Assembly (NCBI GenBank): GCA_029261995.1
Contig: JAJDAF010000029.1
Location: forward strand, 1 to 64,000
Direction of reading: 5' to 3'
DNA from: Candidatus Zhuqueibacterota bacterium
GTDB lineage: Bacteria > Zhuqueibacterota > Zhuqueibacteria > Oceanimicrobiales > Oceanimicrobiaceae
DNA: 64,000 nt
In this document: positions 18,351-28,536 of the stretch, piece after piece
How positions within the stretch are numbered: position 1 is the stretch's first letter
Layout of the letters: every line of letters begins with the position of its first letter
Program-made: the position numbers and the translations under genes
The notes under the pieces: generated by a model
The model's database searches: none
What the model saw: the letters and a program-made list of their open reading frames with translations, nothing else
What the model was told of the DNA's origin: nothing

Positions 18351-19883
18351 CTAGAGCGGCAAACGCAGGCCCGCGCCAGGTCCGACCGGCAACTCCATTA
18401 GCACCCAGATGATGAGCAAAATCGACCAGGCTATCATGAAGGCAAAGGTGTAGGGTAACATAGTTGCCACCACGGTACCAATGCCGGCATTCTTGACGTA
18501 GCGCTGCACAAACGCGATGATGAGCGCGAAATAAGTCATCATCGGCGCAATAATGTTGGTGGTGGAATCTCCAATTCGATAGGCCACCTGGGTGAACTCG
18601 GGAGTGTAGCCAAGCAACATGAACATCGGGATAAAAACCGGCGCCATGATTGCCCATTTCGCGGAGGCGCTGCCCATGAACAAATTGATGAACGCAGCTA
18701 CCACGACAAAGGTGAGCATGAGAGGAATGCCGGAGAGATTGATCGCTTTTAGAAACTCGGCGCCCTTGACCGCAAAGATGAGCCCAAGGTTGGTCCATGA
18801 AAAATAAGAGACAAACTGCGCGGCGAAAAATGTCAGAACGATGTAAATGCCGAGCGTGCTCATGGATTTACCCATGCCGTTCATCACGTCATTATCGCTT
18901 TTCAGAGTGCGGGCGCCAATGCCATAGGCGACCCCGACCACGAGCGCGCTCAGAAAGATGAAGGTGACAATGCCCTTGAGCAGCGTCGAGTGCAGAAAAT
19001 CCGGTTGCTCCGGATTCAACAGAACACCATCGGCAGGCAGGATGCCCCAGAGCACAACAGCGATGAATGCCAGCGTGGTGAACGCGGCAAACTTGAGCCC
19101 GCGTTTCTCGTCTGCGGAGAGCGGCTGCAACTCCAGCGACTGCTCGTCGCCGTCGTATTTTCCGAGTCGCGGCTCCACAATGCGCTCGGAGACAAAAGTG
19201 CCGACCGCCGCGATAATAAACGTGGAGGCAGCCATGAAGTAGTAGTTGCATGCCGGGTTCACGGCGTAGCTTGGATCGACGATCCGGGCGGCTTCGGTCG
19301 AAATGCCCGAAAGCAGGGGATCGATGGTTCCGAGAAAAAGGTTGGCGCTGTAGCCACCTGAGACCCCGGCAAAAGCCGCGGCCAGTCCGGCGATCGGATG
19401 GCGTCCGACCGCGAGAAAAATCGTGGCGCCGAGCGGCACCAGCAACACATAGCCGACTTCGGATGCGGTATTTGACAGAACGCCGGCCAGCACAACCGTG
19501 AAGGTCAGCAGGCGGGCGGGGGCCTTGAGCACCATGAGACGCAGGGCGGCGGCGATGAAACCGGTACCCTCGGCCACGCCGATACCCAGGAGCGCCACCA
19601 GTACTGTTCCCAGGGGCGCAAAACTCGTGAAGTTGCGAACCATGTTGAGGATCATTCGCCGCAGGCCCTCACCGTTCAGCAGACTCACCGGCTTGACCAC
19701 TGCGCCGGTTCCGGGGTGAATCACGGACAAGTCGAACTGCGCGGCAATGCCCGAAATTACCACAACCGAAAGCGCCATGAGTGCAAACAGGCTGGCGGGA
19801 TGCGGTAAAATATTTCCTCCCTTCTCGACCACGTCCAGAAAACGATTCATGATGTTGCCGGAGAACTTGAATTTCAGCTTCAT
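18351..19883 (-). CDS. AbgT family transporter
   Basis: Predicted 12-helix inner-membrane transporter, about 510 residues from the ATG at 19883. The open frame continues upstream without protein character, and an ATG at 19850 ([18 protein letters not shown]) is an alternative. The N-terminal pattern GN-x-(L/V)-PHP-x-x-LF and the later [14 protein letters not shown] and [15 protein letters not shown] blocks match AbgT, the p-aminobenzoyl-glutamate transporter; other family members export sulfonamides in a proton-coupled way. Whether this one imports a folate breakdown product or exports a drug cannot be told. It is transcribed divergently from murB across about 126 bp. Confidence 0.9.
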   Translation of the reverse strand: MKLKFKFSGNIMNRFLDVVEKGGNILPHPASLFALMALSVVVISGIAAQFDLSVIHPGTGAVVKPVSLLNGEGLRRMILNMVRNFTSFAPLGTVLVALLGIGVAEGTGFIAAALRLMVLKAPARLLTFTVVLAGVLSNTASEVGYVLLVPLGATIFLAVGRHPIAGLAAAFAGVSGGYSANLFLGTIDPLLSGISTEAARIVDPSYAVNPACNYYFMAASTFIIAAVGTFVSERIVEPRLGKYDGDEQSLELQPLSADEKRGLKFAAFTTLAFIAVVLWGILPADGVLLNPEQPDFLHSTLLKGIVTFIFLSALVVGVAYGIGARTLKSDNDVMNGMGKSMSTLGIYIVLTFFAAQFVSYFSWTNLGLIFAVKGAEFLKAINLSGIPLMLTFVVVAAFINLFMGSASAKWAIMAPVFIPMFMLLGYTPEFTQVAYRIGDSTTNIIAPMMTYFALIIAFVQRYVKNAGIGTVVATMLPYTFAFMIAWSILLIIWVLMELPVGPGAGLRLPL

Positions 19884-20009
19884 AAGCGTACCCGTTCCAA
19901 TGTTTTTGACATTTTCTTCTTCTCGAATTACAAATCGCGATTGGTTGCAGCGGCAGGTATAAGGTTGGAATTTATCAATTTCGGACAATTCGGCAAGGAT
20001 TTTTTGACG

Positions 20010-21005
20010 ATGGACCATGCAGAAATGACAACTCACCAGAAAGCCGTTGCAAATATGCCGGCGATTCACTACCTACTCGGCATGAGTGCGACCACGAAAC
20101 TTCTGAGAGACCGTTTGTCAGCCACCGTCGGCAACAGCCGGGTTCGCGAAGACGAACCTCTGGCGAAGCACTGCAACTGGCGGGTCGGCGGGCCCGCGGA
20201 TATTTTCTACAAGGCTGACTCGGCCACAGAACTCGAAACCGGTGTGCGGCTGGCCCGGGAACTCAATCTGCCGTTTACCATTCTTGGATTCGGCGCAAAT
20301 ATCCTGGTTTCAGACTTCGGTATTCGGGGCCTGGTGATTTTGAACCGCAGCCACCGCATCGCATTTCTGCCAGCGGCAGTAGTCGAGGCGGATTCCGGTA
20401 CCAATCTCGCCGTGCTCGCAAAGGAGGCGGCCCGCCAGGGCATCGGCGGTCTGGAGTTTCTGGTCGGCATCCCGGGGACCGTTGGCGCCGCGGTGGCGGT
20501 CAACGCCGGCACCCGCACGGAGTGGATCAGCGCCATTCTCGACAGCGCGTTGGTACTCAAGTCATCCGGCGAAACTGATTGGCTGCCGGCCGAAGCTCTG
20601 GACTTCTCCTACCGCAGCAGCCGACTGAAAGAGAGTGGCGAAGTCGTGCTGGCGGCCAGACTTAAAGGCCGGCCATGCGAGCCCGAAGTGGCGGAGCGGA
20701 ACATGGCAGACCACCTGCGTGTCCGCAAAACGCAACCGACGGGCCCAAGCACCGGCTCTGTGTTCACCAATCCCGACGGCGATTTCGCCGGTAGATTGAT
20801 CGAAGCTGCCGGCCTGAAGGGCTTTCAAGTTGGCGGCGCACAGGTCTCGGAAATGCACGCTAATTTCATTATGAATGTCGGTGGCGCCAAGGCGCAGGAT
20901 ATGCAGCGAGTCATCACACATGTTAAGATGGAGGTGGAGAAGCGGTTTGGGATTCGGCTGCAGGAGGAAATCCGCTATCTCGGCGACTGGCAGGACCAAC
21001 AATAA
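20010..21005 (+). CDS. murB: UDP-N-acetylenolpyruvoylglucosamine reductase
   Basis: Reduces UDP-GlcNAc-enolpyruvate to UDP-MurNAc with NADPH in cytoplasmic peptidoglycan precursor synthesis. The FAD-binding portion is visible in [15 protein letters not shown] and [15 protein letters not shown]; the catalytic serine lies in TGSVFTNP and the terminal glutamate in LQEEIRYLG. The C-terminal part [22 protein letters not shown] is diagnostic. The short middle region, without the long tyrosine loop, indicates a type II MurB. The start at 20010 has an AAGGAT site 9 bp upstream; later ATGs at 20025 and 20082 are possible. No other mur or fts gene is nearby, so it is outside the usual dcw cluster. Confidence 0.95.
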   Translation: MDHAEMTTHQKAVANMPAIHYLLGMSATTKLLRDRLSATVGNSRVREDEPLAKHCNWRVGGPADIFYKADSATELETGVRLARELNLPFTILGFGANILVSDFGIRGLVILNRSHRIAFLPAAVVEADSGTNLAVLAKEAARQGIGGLEFLVGIPGTVGAAVAVNAGTRTEWISAILDSALVLKSSGETDWLPAEALDFSYRSSRLKESGEVVLAARLKGRPCEPEVAERNMADHLRVRKTQPTGPSTGSVFTNPDGDFAGRLIEAAGLKGFQVGGAQVSEMHANFIMNVGGAKAQDMQRVITHVKMEVEKRFGIRLQEEIRYLGDWQDQQ

Positions 21006-21202
21006 AAATGCGCCGATACCTCTCCGTCGCCGTGCAAGCTTAATTAAAGAGAAATACCGACGCAATCATTTTACAGCAGGCAGGATACTTTATTCCAGAA
21101 TATCCTTGAACATTTGCAGCCACCCCTAGTTCAACAATACTTGTGTCACTTCCGACCCGCGCACCCAATGCAACAGCCATCCTCCGCGCAAACAAACCGC
21201 TG

Positions 21203-21565
21203 CTAATTGTCTTCCTTCTGACAGGCCGGGATACGGGCGAGATAGGTGATGGCGTACCCAACCAGGATGCCGCCTGCAACCTGTAGGTAGAGGTTGGACA
21301 CAGCGAATGCCACAGAGTAGCCGCCAAATACAATGATCGAGCCGATGGCAATCGCCCGGGAGGCGTTTGAGATACACCGGTGGTCCTGCCAGTTCCTGAT
21401 CAGCGGTCCAAAGGTTGGGTTGGAAAGCAGCCATTGATGCCATTTCTCCGACGATCTCGCGAAACAAGCGGCGGCAAGCAACAGAAAAGGCGTGGTAGGT
21501 AGCAACGGCAGCAGGGCTCCGGCAAAGGCCAGGCCGACAAACAGAAAACCCAGAGTTTTGTACAT
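21203..21565 (-). CDS. DUF454 (YbaN-type) inner-membrane protein
   Basis: 120 residues, matching the small YbaN/DUF454 family: MYKTLGFLFVGLAFAGALLPLLPTTP, then ARSSEKWHQWLLSN-x-x-FGPLI-x-x-W, then two more hydrophobic segments. Function unknown. Three membrane helices are evident. Its start codon directly follows the stop of the pterin dehydratase gene (TGA-ATG), so the two genes are almost certainly translated from one transcript. The pairing is only genetic proximity; no shared reaction is implied. Confidence 0.88.
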   Translation of the reverse strand: MYKTLGFLFVGLAFAGALLPLLPTTPFLLLAAACFARSSEKWHQWLLSNPTFGPLIRNWQDHRCISNASRAIAIGSIIVFGGYSVAFAVSNLYLQVAGGILVGYAITYLARIPACQKEDN

Positions 21566-21862
21566 TCAGCAGAGGTCCTCTATTTTTTGCGCCAGCTCAA
21601 AATCCAGTTCTGAGATGCCGCCCGCGTCGTGCGTCGCCAGGTCTATCCGAACTTTGTTGTAGACGTTGAACCATTCCGGGTGGTGGTCCATCTCCTGCGC
21701 CAGGATGGCTGCGCGGGTCATGAAGCCAAACGCATCTACAAAATTCTTGAATACAAACTCTCTGTGCAGTTTGCCGGCTGCTAGCCCCCATTTATCAATC
21801 AGCCCCGCGTTCAAGTCGTTGAGCTTTGATTCAATCTCGGTGTCCTGAAGTTTGGTTGCCAT
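21566..21862 (-). CDS. Pterin-4a-carbinolamine dehydratase
   Basis: 98 residues, the whole length of the PCD/DCoH family (PhhB in bacteria). Family residues are evident in [14 protein letters not shown] (the paired histidines that bind the pterin) and in [18 protein letters not shown]. It dehydrates 4a-hydroxytetrahydropterin made by aromatic amino acid hydroxylases or, in other bacteria, takes part in molybdopterin or pterin recycling. No phenylalanine hydroxylase gene is in the window, so the partner is unknown. The ribosome-binding-like sequence AAAGGAGAC precedes the ATG. Confidence 0.93.
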   Translation of the reverse strand: MATKLQDTEIESKLNDLNAGLIDKWGLAAGKLHREFVFKNFVDAFGFMTRAAILAQEMDHHPEWFNVYNKVRIDLATHDAGGISELDFELAQKIEDLC

Positions 21863-22183
21863 AACGTCTCCTTTGGCAGCGGGCGTTGGTCAGAAGCACT
21901 GCTTCGTTCTGATGTGATTCAATCGGCTACCCGAATCACAATATTTAGGCTCAAAAAGTAACTGGCAATTTCTCCGGGTTTTCACATGGCGCCACCAAAT
22001 CCCAGATCTGCCCGCAAATTAAGCAACGAAGATAGGCAACGCCATGCCGATTTGCAAGCTTATTTCAACTTGACTTGCCAAACCAAACTGTAATTGACGC
22101 CGCCCAAGCGCCTTGCTTTTCTGCACTCAGTTCGGTAATTTGAACTCACAACCCCAACCCATTTGCAAGGAGCACGACAAACC
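21863..22183. other. Intergenic region
   Basis: This stretch separates the PCD gene (minus) from the macroglobulin gene (plus). It must hold the divergent control signals. A TTGACT hexamer at 22070 has only a poor -10 partner. No gene or strong hairpin is visible. Confidence 0.4.
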
Positions 22184-25100
22184 ATGGAACAGAAGAAGGG
22201 TAACGCCATCATGAGCCAACTGACCGGCAAGAATGCCATCATCACCGCGCTATTGGTGATCATTATCGCCGGTGGCATTTATCTTTTTTCCGGTCATGCC
22301 GGAGAGACAGTCGAGGTGACATCATTCACTCCCACCGGAGAAATCGAGCAGGGAACGAACTTCACGGTTGAATTTTCGAAAGCAATTGTGAGCGACTCGC
22401 TGGTCAACAAATCGCGGCCAGATGGGCCGCTGTCCTTCGAACCACCCCTGCAGGGGCGGTTTAGCTGGATTGCGCCAAACAAGCTCCGCTTCTACCCAGA
22501 CGTGATGCTGAAGCCTTCGACGGAATATGTCGCCACCCTGGCTGCGCCGCTCAGCCCCGCAAGCATCTACTTGCTCGACGATGAAACAGTCTTTGCATTC
22601 AACACAAAACGGCTGCGTGTCAACAGCGGGCACCTGTCGTATGAATATGCCTCACAGGAACCGGACCGCTTACGGCTGGTGGCGACGCTCGAATTCAACT
22701 ACGAGGTGGAGCCCAAAGATTTGGTCGACTTCGTGGCGCTCAAATTCGAAGACGGTGAAGATATCGAATTCGGTATCGTGACCACCGGGGCCGCCAGGAT
22801 TATGCAACTGCAGGCCGACCAGGTTCGGCGAGGAGAGAATGAGCAACGCGTCCAGCTCACCATACGGAAAGGACTGAATTGCATCGGCGGCAACCTGGCG
22901 CTCGAGCGTGACTATATCAAACCCCTTGGCCTGCCCGGGCAGGAGGACCTCAGGCTCGTGCGCATGTCACCAAAAAAATCATCAGCGAGTCAGGGCTACA
23001 TTGCGCTGGAATTCAATCTGCCCATCGATGCGCAAAAGGCCAAAGAGTTCATCGCCCTGGACCCGCCTATCGATTTTGGCGTTTCGGCGAAACATCACTA
23101 CCTGAACCTGCGCGGGGACTTCAAAATGGGCAGCGCTTACCAGGTGCGGCTGCGTAAGGGGCTGCTCGCCATCGACGGCACGCCGCTGGAGAAAGATATC
23201 AGCAACCGCGTGTCTTTTATTCGCGAACACATTCCACCCCAGATCGACTTTGTCGGCGAAGGCTTTTACCTGACGCGGGACGGCAACTTGAATGTCGGCC
23301 TGTCCACCATCAACGTCAACAAAGTGAGCCTGGAAATCGAAAAAGTCTATGCCAACAATGTCACCCATCTTCTCAACCAGTACAACCTGAGCAGCCGCTA
23401 CAGTTGGGTCAATCTGCCGGCGATGGGCAGGCGATTGCAGGAGTCGGAACTGGTGGTTCAAAGCGTTGAGAACGAGGAGATCATCACCGCCGTCGATATC
23501 CGGCAGCACATTGCCAGCGACCGCAAGGGCATCTACCGGCTGACCGCCCGCATGAGCGACCAACGCTGGCGGCAGACTTCTAAATGGGTCATCGCCACCA
23601 ACATGGGAATCGTCAGCAAACAGGCCGGAGATGACCTCTGGGTCTGGGTCAACCAGCTTGCGGACGTGACGCCTGTGGCTGGTGCAAGAATCGATTTGAT
23701 TAGCCAAAACAACCAGACGCTGGTCACCGCCCGCACCAATTCGGATGGTATCGCGGTCATCAAGAACTACAAAAGCTACGCCGACAACTTCACGCCTTAC
23801 CTGATCACCGCCACGGCTGGCGAGGACATGTCGTTTGTCGAACTCACCAAGCGCAGAGTGCCGACCTCTGATTTCGATGTCGGCGGCAAACAATATCTTC
23901 AGCATGGCTACGAAGCCTTCCTGTACACGGAACGTGGCGTCTATCGCCCGGGGGAAACTTCTCACCTTGCGGCAATCGTGCGCGGTGATAACGCCAGCGT
24001 GCCGTCGTCTTTTCCGGTCCTCTTGCGCGTGCGCGCCCCGGACGGCAGGATCCTGAATGAGCAGCGCGCCATGCTAAACCGTGAAGCCGCCTGCCAATTC
24101 GATATCGAGATACCCGGTTATGCGCGGACTGGAAAGTATGTCGCCATGCTTCTGCTCGGAGACGACAGGGAGATCGGACGCTCTACATTCAACGTCGAAG
24201 AGTTTGTGCCGGATCGCATGAAAGTCACGCTGAGCACGGAAAAGGAGACCTACGGGCCTGGCGATGAAATTGGCATTGATGTTACGGGCATGACGCTGTT
24301 TGGGCCGCCCGCGGCCAGCCGGCGTGTGCAAGCCATTGTGGAACTCGAACATTTCGAATTCAAGCCGCCGCGCTGGAATTCGTTTATTTTCTCAGACTCG
24401 AAAAGGCAGTTCGCCAAAACCACTCAGGATTTGGGAGAACAGAGGTTGAACGCGAATGGCAAATATGCTTACTCCTTCAAAATCCCATCCGGGCTAAAGC
24501 CGCCATCATCGCTGCGTGGCATCGTTTCGACAACGGTGTTGGAGCCAGGCGGACGAGGTGTCAGTGCTTACAAGGGCGTCATCATCCACCCCTACGCCGG
24601 CTACATCGGATTGCGCCAAGCTCAGGAAGGCTACGCCGAACCTGAGCGCGAAACCAAAATGGAATACGTGGTGGTGGCGCCGGATGGCGAGTCTGAAGCC
24701 AACCACACTGTAGAGATCACTTTCTACCGAATCTACTGGCAATCGATTCTCAAGCAAGTGGATTCGCAGCGTGGCTACCGCTACGTTTCTGAGAAAGTCG
24801 AACAACTCGCCGACCGCTTTGAGCTTAACTCAGAGCCCGGCGTCGGTAGCTTTGAGGTCCTGCCAAAAGAGTACGGACAGTACCGCGTCGTCGCCACGGA
24901 CAGAGAAACCGGCGCTTCCGCCTCCCTCACCTTCTATGCCAGCGGCTGGGGCTACGCGCCCTGGGCGATGGACAATCCCGACCGCATTGAAATCGACTTT
25001 GACAAACAAACATACAAACCCGGCGAGGTTGCCGAAGTGCAAGTGCGTGCTCCGTTTTCCGGTAAGCTGCTGCTGACGGTGGAGCGCGATAAGGTTCTCT

Positions 25101-27607
25101 CCAGCCAGGTTGTCGAGCTTGAAGAGAACACGGCGACGGTCGAAGTGCCCGTACTCGCTGACTACAAACCCAATGTCTACATCTCTGCACATCTCATCCG
25201 CTCTACCGATGGATTGCAGCGGGACATGCCGGTGCGCGCTTTTGGCGTAGCGCCGCTAACTGTCGAGACCGAAGAAAACCGGCTTGGTCTGGAACTCTCC
25301 GTGCCTTCAGAAGTCCGGCCCCGTTCGCCGCTCAAGGTCAAGTACAAAGTGAGCGGCAGCCGTGGCCGCCGCGTATTCGTGACTGTCGCAGCCGTGGACG
25401 AGGGCATCTGCCAGTTGACGGAATTCGAAACCCCGGACCCGCACAACTACTTCTTCGGCAAAAAACGTCTGTCGGTGGAAACCTTTGATATTTATGGCGT
25501 AGTGTTGCCGGAGATCACATCGTCTTCGCTCACTTCCACCGGCGGCGACGTTGAAGCAGCTCGGAAACGGCAACTTACGCCGGTAAGCGTGACCCGCGTC
25601 AAACCCGTGGCTTTTTGGAGCGGCCTATTGGAAAGCGACCGCAACGGCAACGGCATGGTGACGTTCAATATGCCACAATTCAACGGCAGCGTTCGGATCA
25701 TGGCCGTGGCTTTTGTCGGCGACCGGTTTGGCAACGCGCAACAGAATGTGTTCGTGCGCGAACCGATTGTCCTGACCCCGACCTTCCCACGGTTCATCAG
25801 CAGCACGGATGAATTCACGGTGCCAGTGACCGTCTTTAACGGCACCGGCGGGGACGCGACCATCGAGGTTGCCCTGGCAACTCAGGGTCCGGTCACGCCA
25901 GTTGACGGCAACCGGAAGTCGGTTGCGATCACTCAAGGGCAGGAAGGCTCGGTCCATTTCAAACTTCAGGCCGCAAACGCCACCGGCAAAGTCAAATTTA
26001 ACCTTTCAGCCTCCGGCGGTGGCGAGTCGGCTTCTATGTCGGTGGATGTGCCGCTGCGTCCTCCTACGCCGTCGATAACGCTGTCGGGTTACGGCTCAGT
26101 GGAAGCCGGGAAACCGCAGCGCTTCACCTTCCCCTCCGACTGGCATGAAGGTACGGCAGAATTCGCCTTGACAGTGTCCGCGTTTCCGGCAGTGCAGTTT
26201 GCCGGCAGCCTGCAGTACCTGCTGCGCTACCCGCACGGTTGCATCGAGCAGACCACATCAAAGGTGTTTCCGCTGCTTGCGTTCAACGAGATTGCGCGGG
26301 TGGCCGAGCCCGAGCTTTTCAACAAGAACAGCGCGGACTACTATGTCGAGCAAGGCATCGCCAAGTTGGAGGGCATGCAACTCACCTCCGGCGGATTCTC
26401 ATACTGGCCTGGCGGCGACCTGGTGAACAACTGGGGCTCGGTTTATGCGTCTCATTTCCTGGTAGAAGCGCGGAAGTCTGGCTACATTGTATCTGATCGC
26501 GTTTACGATAAGCTGCTCGAAGCCCTGGCCAGCACGACACGCAGCTATCGGCTGGACGATCCCCATCGCACTCAAGTGGCGGTTTATGCCTGTTACATTC
26601 TCTCCCTCGCGGGGCAGCCGGATAAGAGTACGATGCTTTACCTCAAAAACAACGCCCTCGACCGGTTGAGTCAGTATTCGAAGTTTCAGCTTGCCGGTGC
26701 TTTCGGCTTGAGCGGCGATTTGCAGACCGCGCGCAGCCTGCTGCCCAATTCATTGAGCCTGGCAGGACCTGGCGGTAGCCGCGAAACCGGAAGAAACTTC
26801 AACTCGCCAGTTCGGGCTCAGGCCATCATGCTCGAGGTGCTGGCGGAAGTAGACGCTGACCACGCCATGGTGCCGGTATTGGTGAAGAATCTCTCCAATG
26901 CTGCCTCGCAGCGCGGACGCTGGCACACCACTCAGGAGAACGCCTACGCCTTTCTCGCCCTGGGCAAAATTCTTAAAAAGCAGACGCGGCCCACCTACGA
27001 GGGCAAGATAGCCATTAACGGCCAGCAATTCGCTGATTTCACGACCGACGACCAGCGGTTCAGTTCGAGCGAATGGGCAGGCAAGGACGCGGTGGTCACG
27101 ATTTCCGGCAGTGGCACGTGCTACACCTACTGGCGCGCCCAGGGCATCCCTGCAAAGTTGTCAATTGATGAATTCGACCGTGATCTGCAGGTGCGCCGAC
27201 GTTACCTGGACAAAAACGGCAACCTGCTGCAGCTCGACCAGATCAAGCAAGGCGAGTTGGTGATTGCGGAAGTCTCGGTCAAGGCTCTCAACGAAAATCT
27301 CAAAAATGTTGCGGTCGTGGACATGCTGCCGGCGGGTCTGGAGATTGAGAATCCACGCCTGCAATCACGCCGGGCCGTAGACTGGATCGGCAACAAAGCC
27401 TACCGTGTGCAGCACATGGATGTCCGCGACGACCGAATGGTCATTTTCGGAACCTTCCGGTATAATCGGCCTGAGAAATTTTACTACGGGCTGAGAGCGG
27501 TGACGCAGGGCAGTTTCATCCTGCCGCCGGTGCGTGCCGAAGCCATGTATGCCCCCGAAAAAACTTCGGTGGCGTCGAGCGGGCGGATTGTGGTTGGCCC
27601 ACAGTGA
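22184..27607 (+). CDS. Bacterial alpha-2-macroglobulin, thioester-containing
   Basis: 1807 residues from the ATG at 22184 (AAGGAG upstream); an ATG at 22211 is also possible. A single hydrophobic segment (about residues 10-38) anchors it to the inner membrane. The body follows the YfhM pattern: N-terminal macroglobulin beta-sandwich repeats, a bait-region-containing middle, then the alpha-helical thioester domain with the motif HGCIEQTT (Cys about 1353, Gln three residues on), so the covalent protease-trapping bond should form. Downstream, the thiol-ester helical repeats and the C-terminal MG-like domain are present. Known members guard the periplasm against foreign proteases and act with PBP1C; here the pbpC gene lies 3.7 kb downstream, beyond an integron-like insertion. 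Confidence 0.93.
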   Translation: MEQKKGNAIMSQLTGKNAIITALLVIIIAGGIYLFSGHAGETVEVTSFTPTGEIEQGTNFTVEFSKAIVSDSLVNKSRPDGPLSFEPPLQGRFSWIAPNKLRFYPDVMLKPSTEYVATLAAPLSPASIYLLDDETVFAFNTKRLRVNSGHLSYEYASQEPDRLRLVATLEFNYEVEPKDLVDFVALKFEDGEDIEFGIVTTGAARIMQLQADQVRRGENEQRVQLTIRKGLNCIGGNLALERDYIKPLGLPGQEDLRLVRMSPKKSSASQGYIALEFNLPIDAQKAKEFIALDPPIDFGVSAKHHYLNLRGDFKMGSAYQVRLRKGLLAIDGTPLEKDISNRVSFIREHIPPQIDFVGEGFYLTRDGNLNVGLSTINVNKVSLEIEKVYANNVTHLLNQYNLSSRYSWVNLPAMGRRLQESELVVQSVENEEIITAVDIRQHIASDRKGIYRLTARMSDQRWRQTSKWVIATNMGIVSKQAGDDLWVWVNQLADVTPVAGARIDLISQNNQTLVTARTNSDGIAVIKNYKSYADNFTPYLITATAGEDMSFVELTKRRVPTSDFDVGGKQYLQHGYEAFLYTERGVYRPGETSHLAAIVRGDNASVPSSFPVLLRVRAPDGRILNEQRAMLNREAACQFDIEIPGYARTGKYVAMLLLGDDREIGRSTFNVEEFVPDRMKVTLSTEKETYGPGDEIGIDVTGMTLFGPPAASRRVQAIVELEHFEFKPPRWNSFIFSDSKRQFAKTTQDLGEQRLNANGKYAYSFKIPSGLKPPSSLRGIVSTTVLEPGGRGVSAYKGVIIHPYAGYIGLRQAQEGYAEPERETKMEYVVVAPDGESEANHTVEITFYRIYWQSILKQVDSQRGYRYVSEKVEQLADRFELNSEPGVGSFEVLPKEYGQYRVVATDRETGASASLTFYASGWGYAPWAMDNPDRIEIDFDKQTYKPGEVAEVQVRAPFSGKLLLTVERDKVLSSQVVELEENTATVEVPVLADYKPNVYISAHLIRSTDGLQRDMPVRAFGVAPLTVETEENRLGLELSVPSEVRPRSPLKVKYKVSGSRGRRVFVTVAAVDEGICQLTEFETPDPHNYFFGKKRLSVETFDIYGVVLPEITSSSLTSTGGDVEAARKRQLTPVSVTRVKPVAFWSGLLESDRNGNGMVTFNMPQFNGSVRIMAVAFVGDRFGNAQQNVFVREPIVLTPTFPRFISSTDEFTVPVTVFNGTGGDATIEVALATQGPVTPVDGNRKSVAITQGQEGSVHFKLQAANATGKVKFNLSASGGGESASMSVDVPLRPPTPSITLSGYGSVEAGKPQRFTFPSDWHEGTAEFALTVSAFPAVQFAGSLQYLLRYPHGCIEQTTSKVFPLLAFNEIARVAEPELFNKNSADYYVEQGIAKLEGMQLTSGGFSYWPGGDLVNNWGSVYASHFLVEARKSGYIVSDRVYDKLLEALASTTRSYRLDDPHRTQVAVYACYILSLAGQPDKSTMLYLKNNALDRLSQYSKFQLAGAFGLSGDLQTARSLLPNSLSLAGPGGSRETGRNFNSPVRAQAIMLEVLAEVDADHAMVPVLVKNLSNAASQRGRWHTTQENAYAFLALGKILKKQTRPTYEGKIAINGQQFADFTTDDQRFSSSEWAGKDAVVTISGSGTCYTYWRAQGIPAKLSIDEFDRDLQVRRRYLDKNGNLLQLDQIKQGELVIAEVSVKALNENLKNVAVVDMLPAGLEIENPRLQSRRAVDWIGNKAYRVQHMDVRDDRMVIFGTFRYNRPEKFYYGLRAVTQGSFILPPVRAEAMYAPEKTSVASSGRIVVGPQ

Positions 27608-27837
27608 TGAATGCGAAAACGCCCGTCGCTCTCGCGGATGCGCGAAATCCGCGTGATCCGTGGCGAGAAGCTTATTGCCTCGGACCTCGCCGTTAACGCG
27701 GCCAGTATGTTTTTTGGCGCAATGAAGCGCGTTTGAAAGGCTATATCAATCGCAATCATCGACGAGCCCGGCATTCATCGCGGGATGCTTCTGCGCCCGC
27801 AGCGGCTGAAAGCGCCTGAATACCAAATCACGCTCCA

Positions 27838-27875
27838 TTTTCCCCGCAGCGCTCTCACAGGCGCTGCGGGGAAAA
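27838..27875. terminator. Strong 14-bp stem hairpin
   Basis: TTTTCCCCGCAGCG pairs perfectly with CGCTGCGGGGAAAA around a 10-base loop. It lies 230 bp after the macroglobulin gene. The stem is symmetrical, with T- and A-rich ends, so it could act as a terminator or an RNA end-protecting hairpin; no T-run follows on the plus strand. Confidence 0.5.
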
Positions 27876-27903
27876 CAAAACTTGCCTGCGACCTTAAAAA
27901 AGG

Positions 27904-28303
27904 CCCGGGAAGGGTCAAAGACCCTCGGGAAAGCATAAAAATAGCCCTGGAAGGTCCAAAGTCCTCTGGGAAGGGGTAAAAGTAGCCCGGGAGGCTCAAA
28001 AGTCTCCCGGGAAGGGGCAAAAGTCGCCCGGGGAGGCTCAAAGTCTCCCGGGAAGGGGCAAAAGTAGGCCGGGGAGGCTCAAAGTCACCCGGGGAGGCTC
28101 AAAGGTCCCCGGGAAGGGGTAAAAGTGGCCCGGGGAGGCTCAAAGTCACCCGGGAAGGGGCAAAAGTAGGCCGGGGAGGCTCAAAGGCCCCCGGGAAGGG
28201 GTAAAAGTGGCCCGGGGAGGCTCAAAGTCACCCGGGAAGGGGTAAAAGTGGCCCGGGGAGGCTCACATTCACCCGGGAAGGGGTAAATGTGACCCGGGAA
28301 AGC
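27904..28303. repeat. Tandem array of alternating 20/21-bp units (41-bp period)
   Basis: About 20 units in a row. Two types alternate: A, CCCGGGAAGGGGTAAAAGTGG (21 bp; position 13 T or C, position 20 varies); and B, CCCGGGGAGGCTCAAAGTCA (20 bp). The G-run after CCC begins at about 27907, 27927, 27948, 27968, 27989, 28009, 28030, 28050 and so on to 28296, so spacing is alternately 20 and 21 throughout, with one B-B step near 28071-28111. The first four units are the most diverged. There are no unique spacers, so it is not CRISPR. The 41-bp period is not a multiple of three, so it is not a coding repeat. See findings. Confidence 0.95.
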
Positions 28304-28416
28304 CAGCTGACAACCTGAGACACCCACGAGACCGTGGCGCACGTGACTTCTAACCCGTGCGCTTAGCTGCCCGGACGCGTGCCCGGCATTACGAAGCTGT
28401 TTCTTCACATTTTCCG

Positions 28417-28445
28417 TTGACAGGTGGGGCTTTTATGTCTATCTT
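28417..28445 (+). promoter_or_regulatory. Candidate sigma-70 promoter before the integrase remnant
   Basis: TTGACA at 28417-28422 and TATCTT at 28440-28445 are separated by 17 bp, a good match to a housekeeping promoter. It is about 90 bp upstream of the integrase remnant and reads toward the cassettes. The decamer TTTCCGTTGA around the -35 is repeated at 28454-28463. Confidence 0.5.
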
Positions 28446-28536
28446 GTAGCAAGTTTCCGTTGATTCTCCCGGTTCTCAGCCCTTTTGCATGTGTGACATC
28501 CGCGGGAGAAGATTCTTAATGTTGGCTTGAGCCAGG

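Larger units (their letters stand above)
27608..28416. other. Intergenic region with palindrome and 41-bp repeat array
   Basis: Holds no supported gene. It contains the 27838-27875 palindrome and the long tandem array 27904-28303, both listed separately. Reading frames here are broken by the 41-bp period, so none looks coding. Confidence 0.6.

Noticed and set aside
22982-23965. 327-codon open frame antisense to the macroglobulin gene
   Set aside because: Shadow of the macroglobulin frame.
27904-28303. CRISPR array
   Set aside because: The units abut one another with no unique spacers, the unit is too short, and no cas gene is near.
27775-28408. Minus-strand open frames with LPG-containing heptad-like repeats over the tandem array
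   Set aside because: They arise from the near-21-bp unit length. The true period is 41 bp, which shifts the frame each step, and there is no start context.
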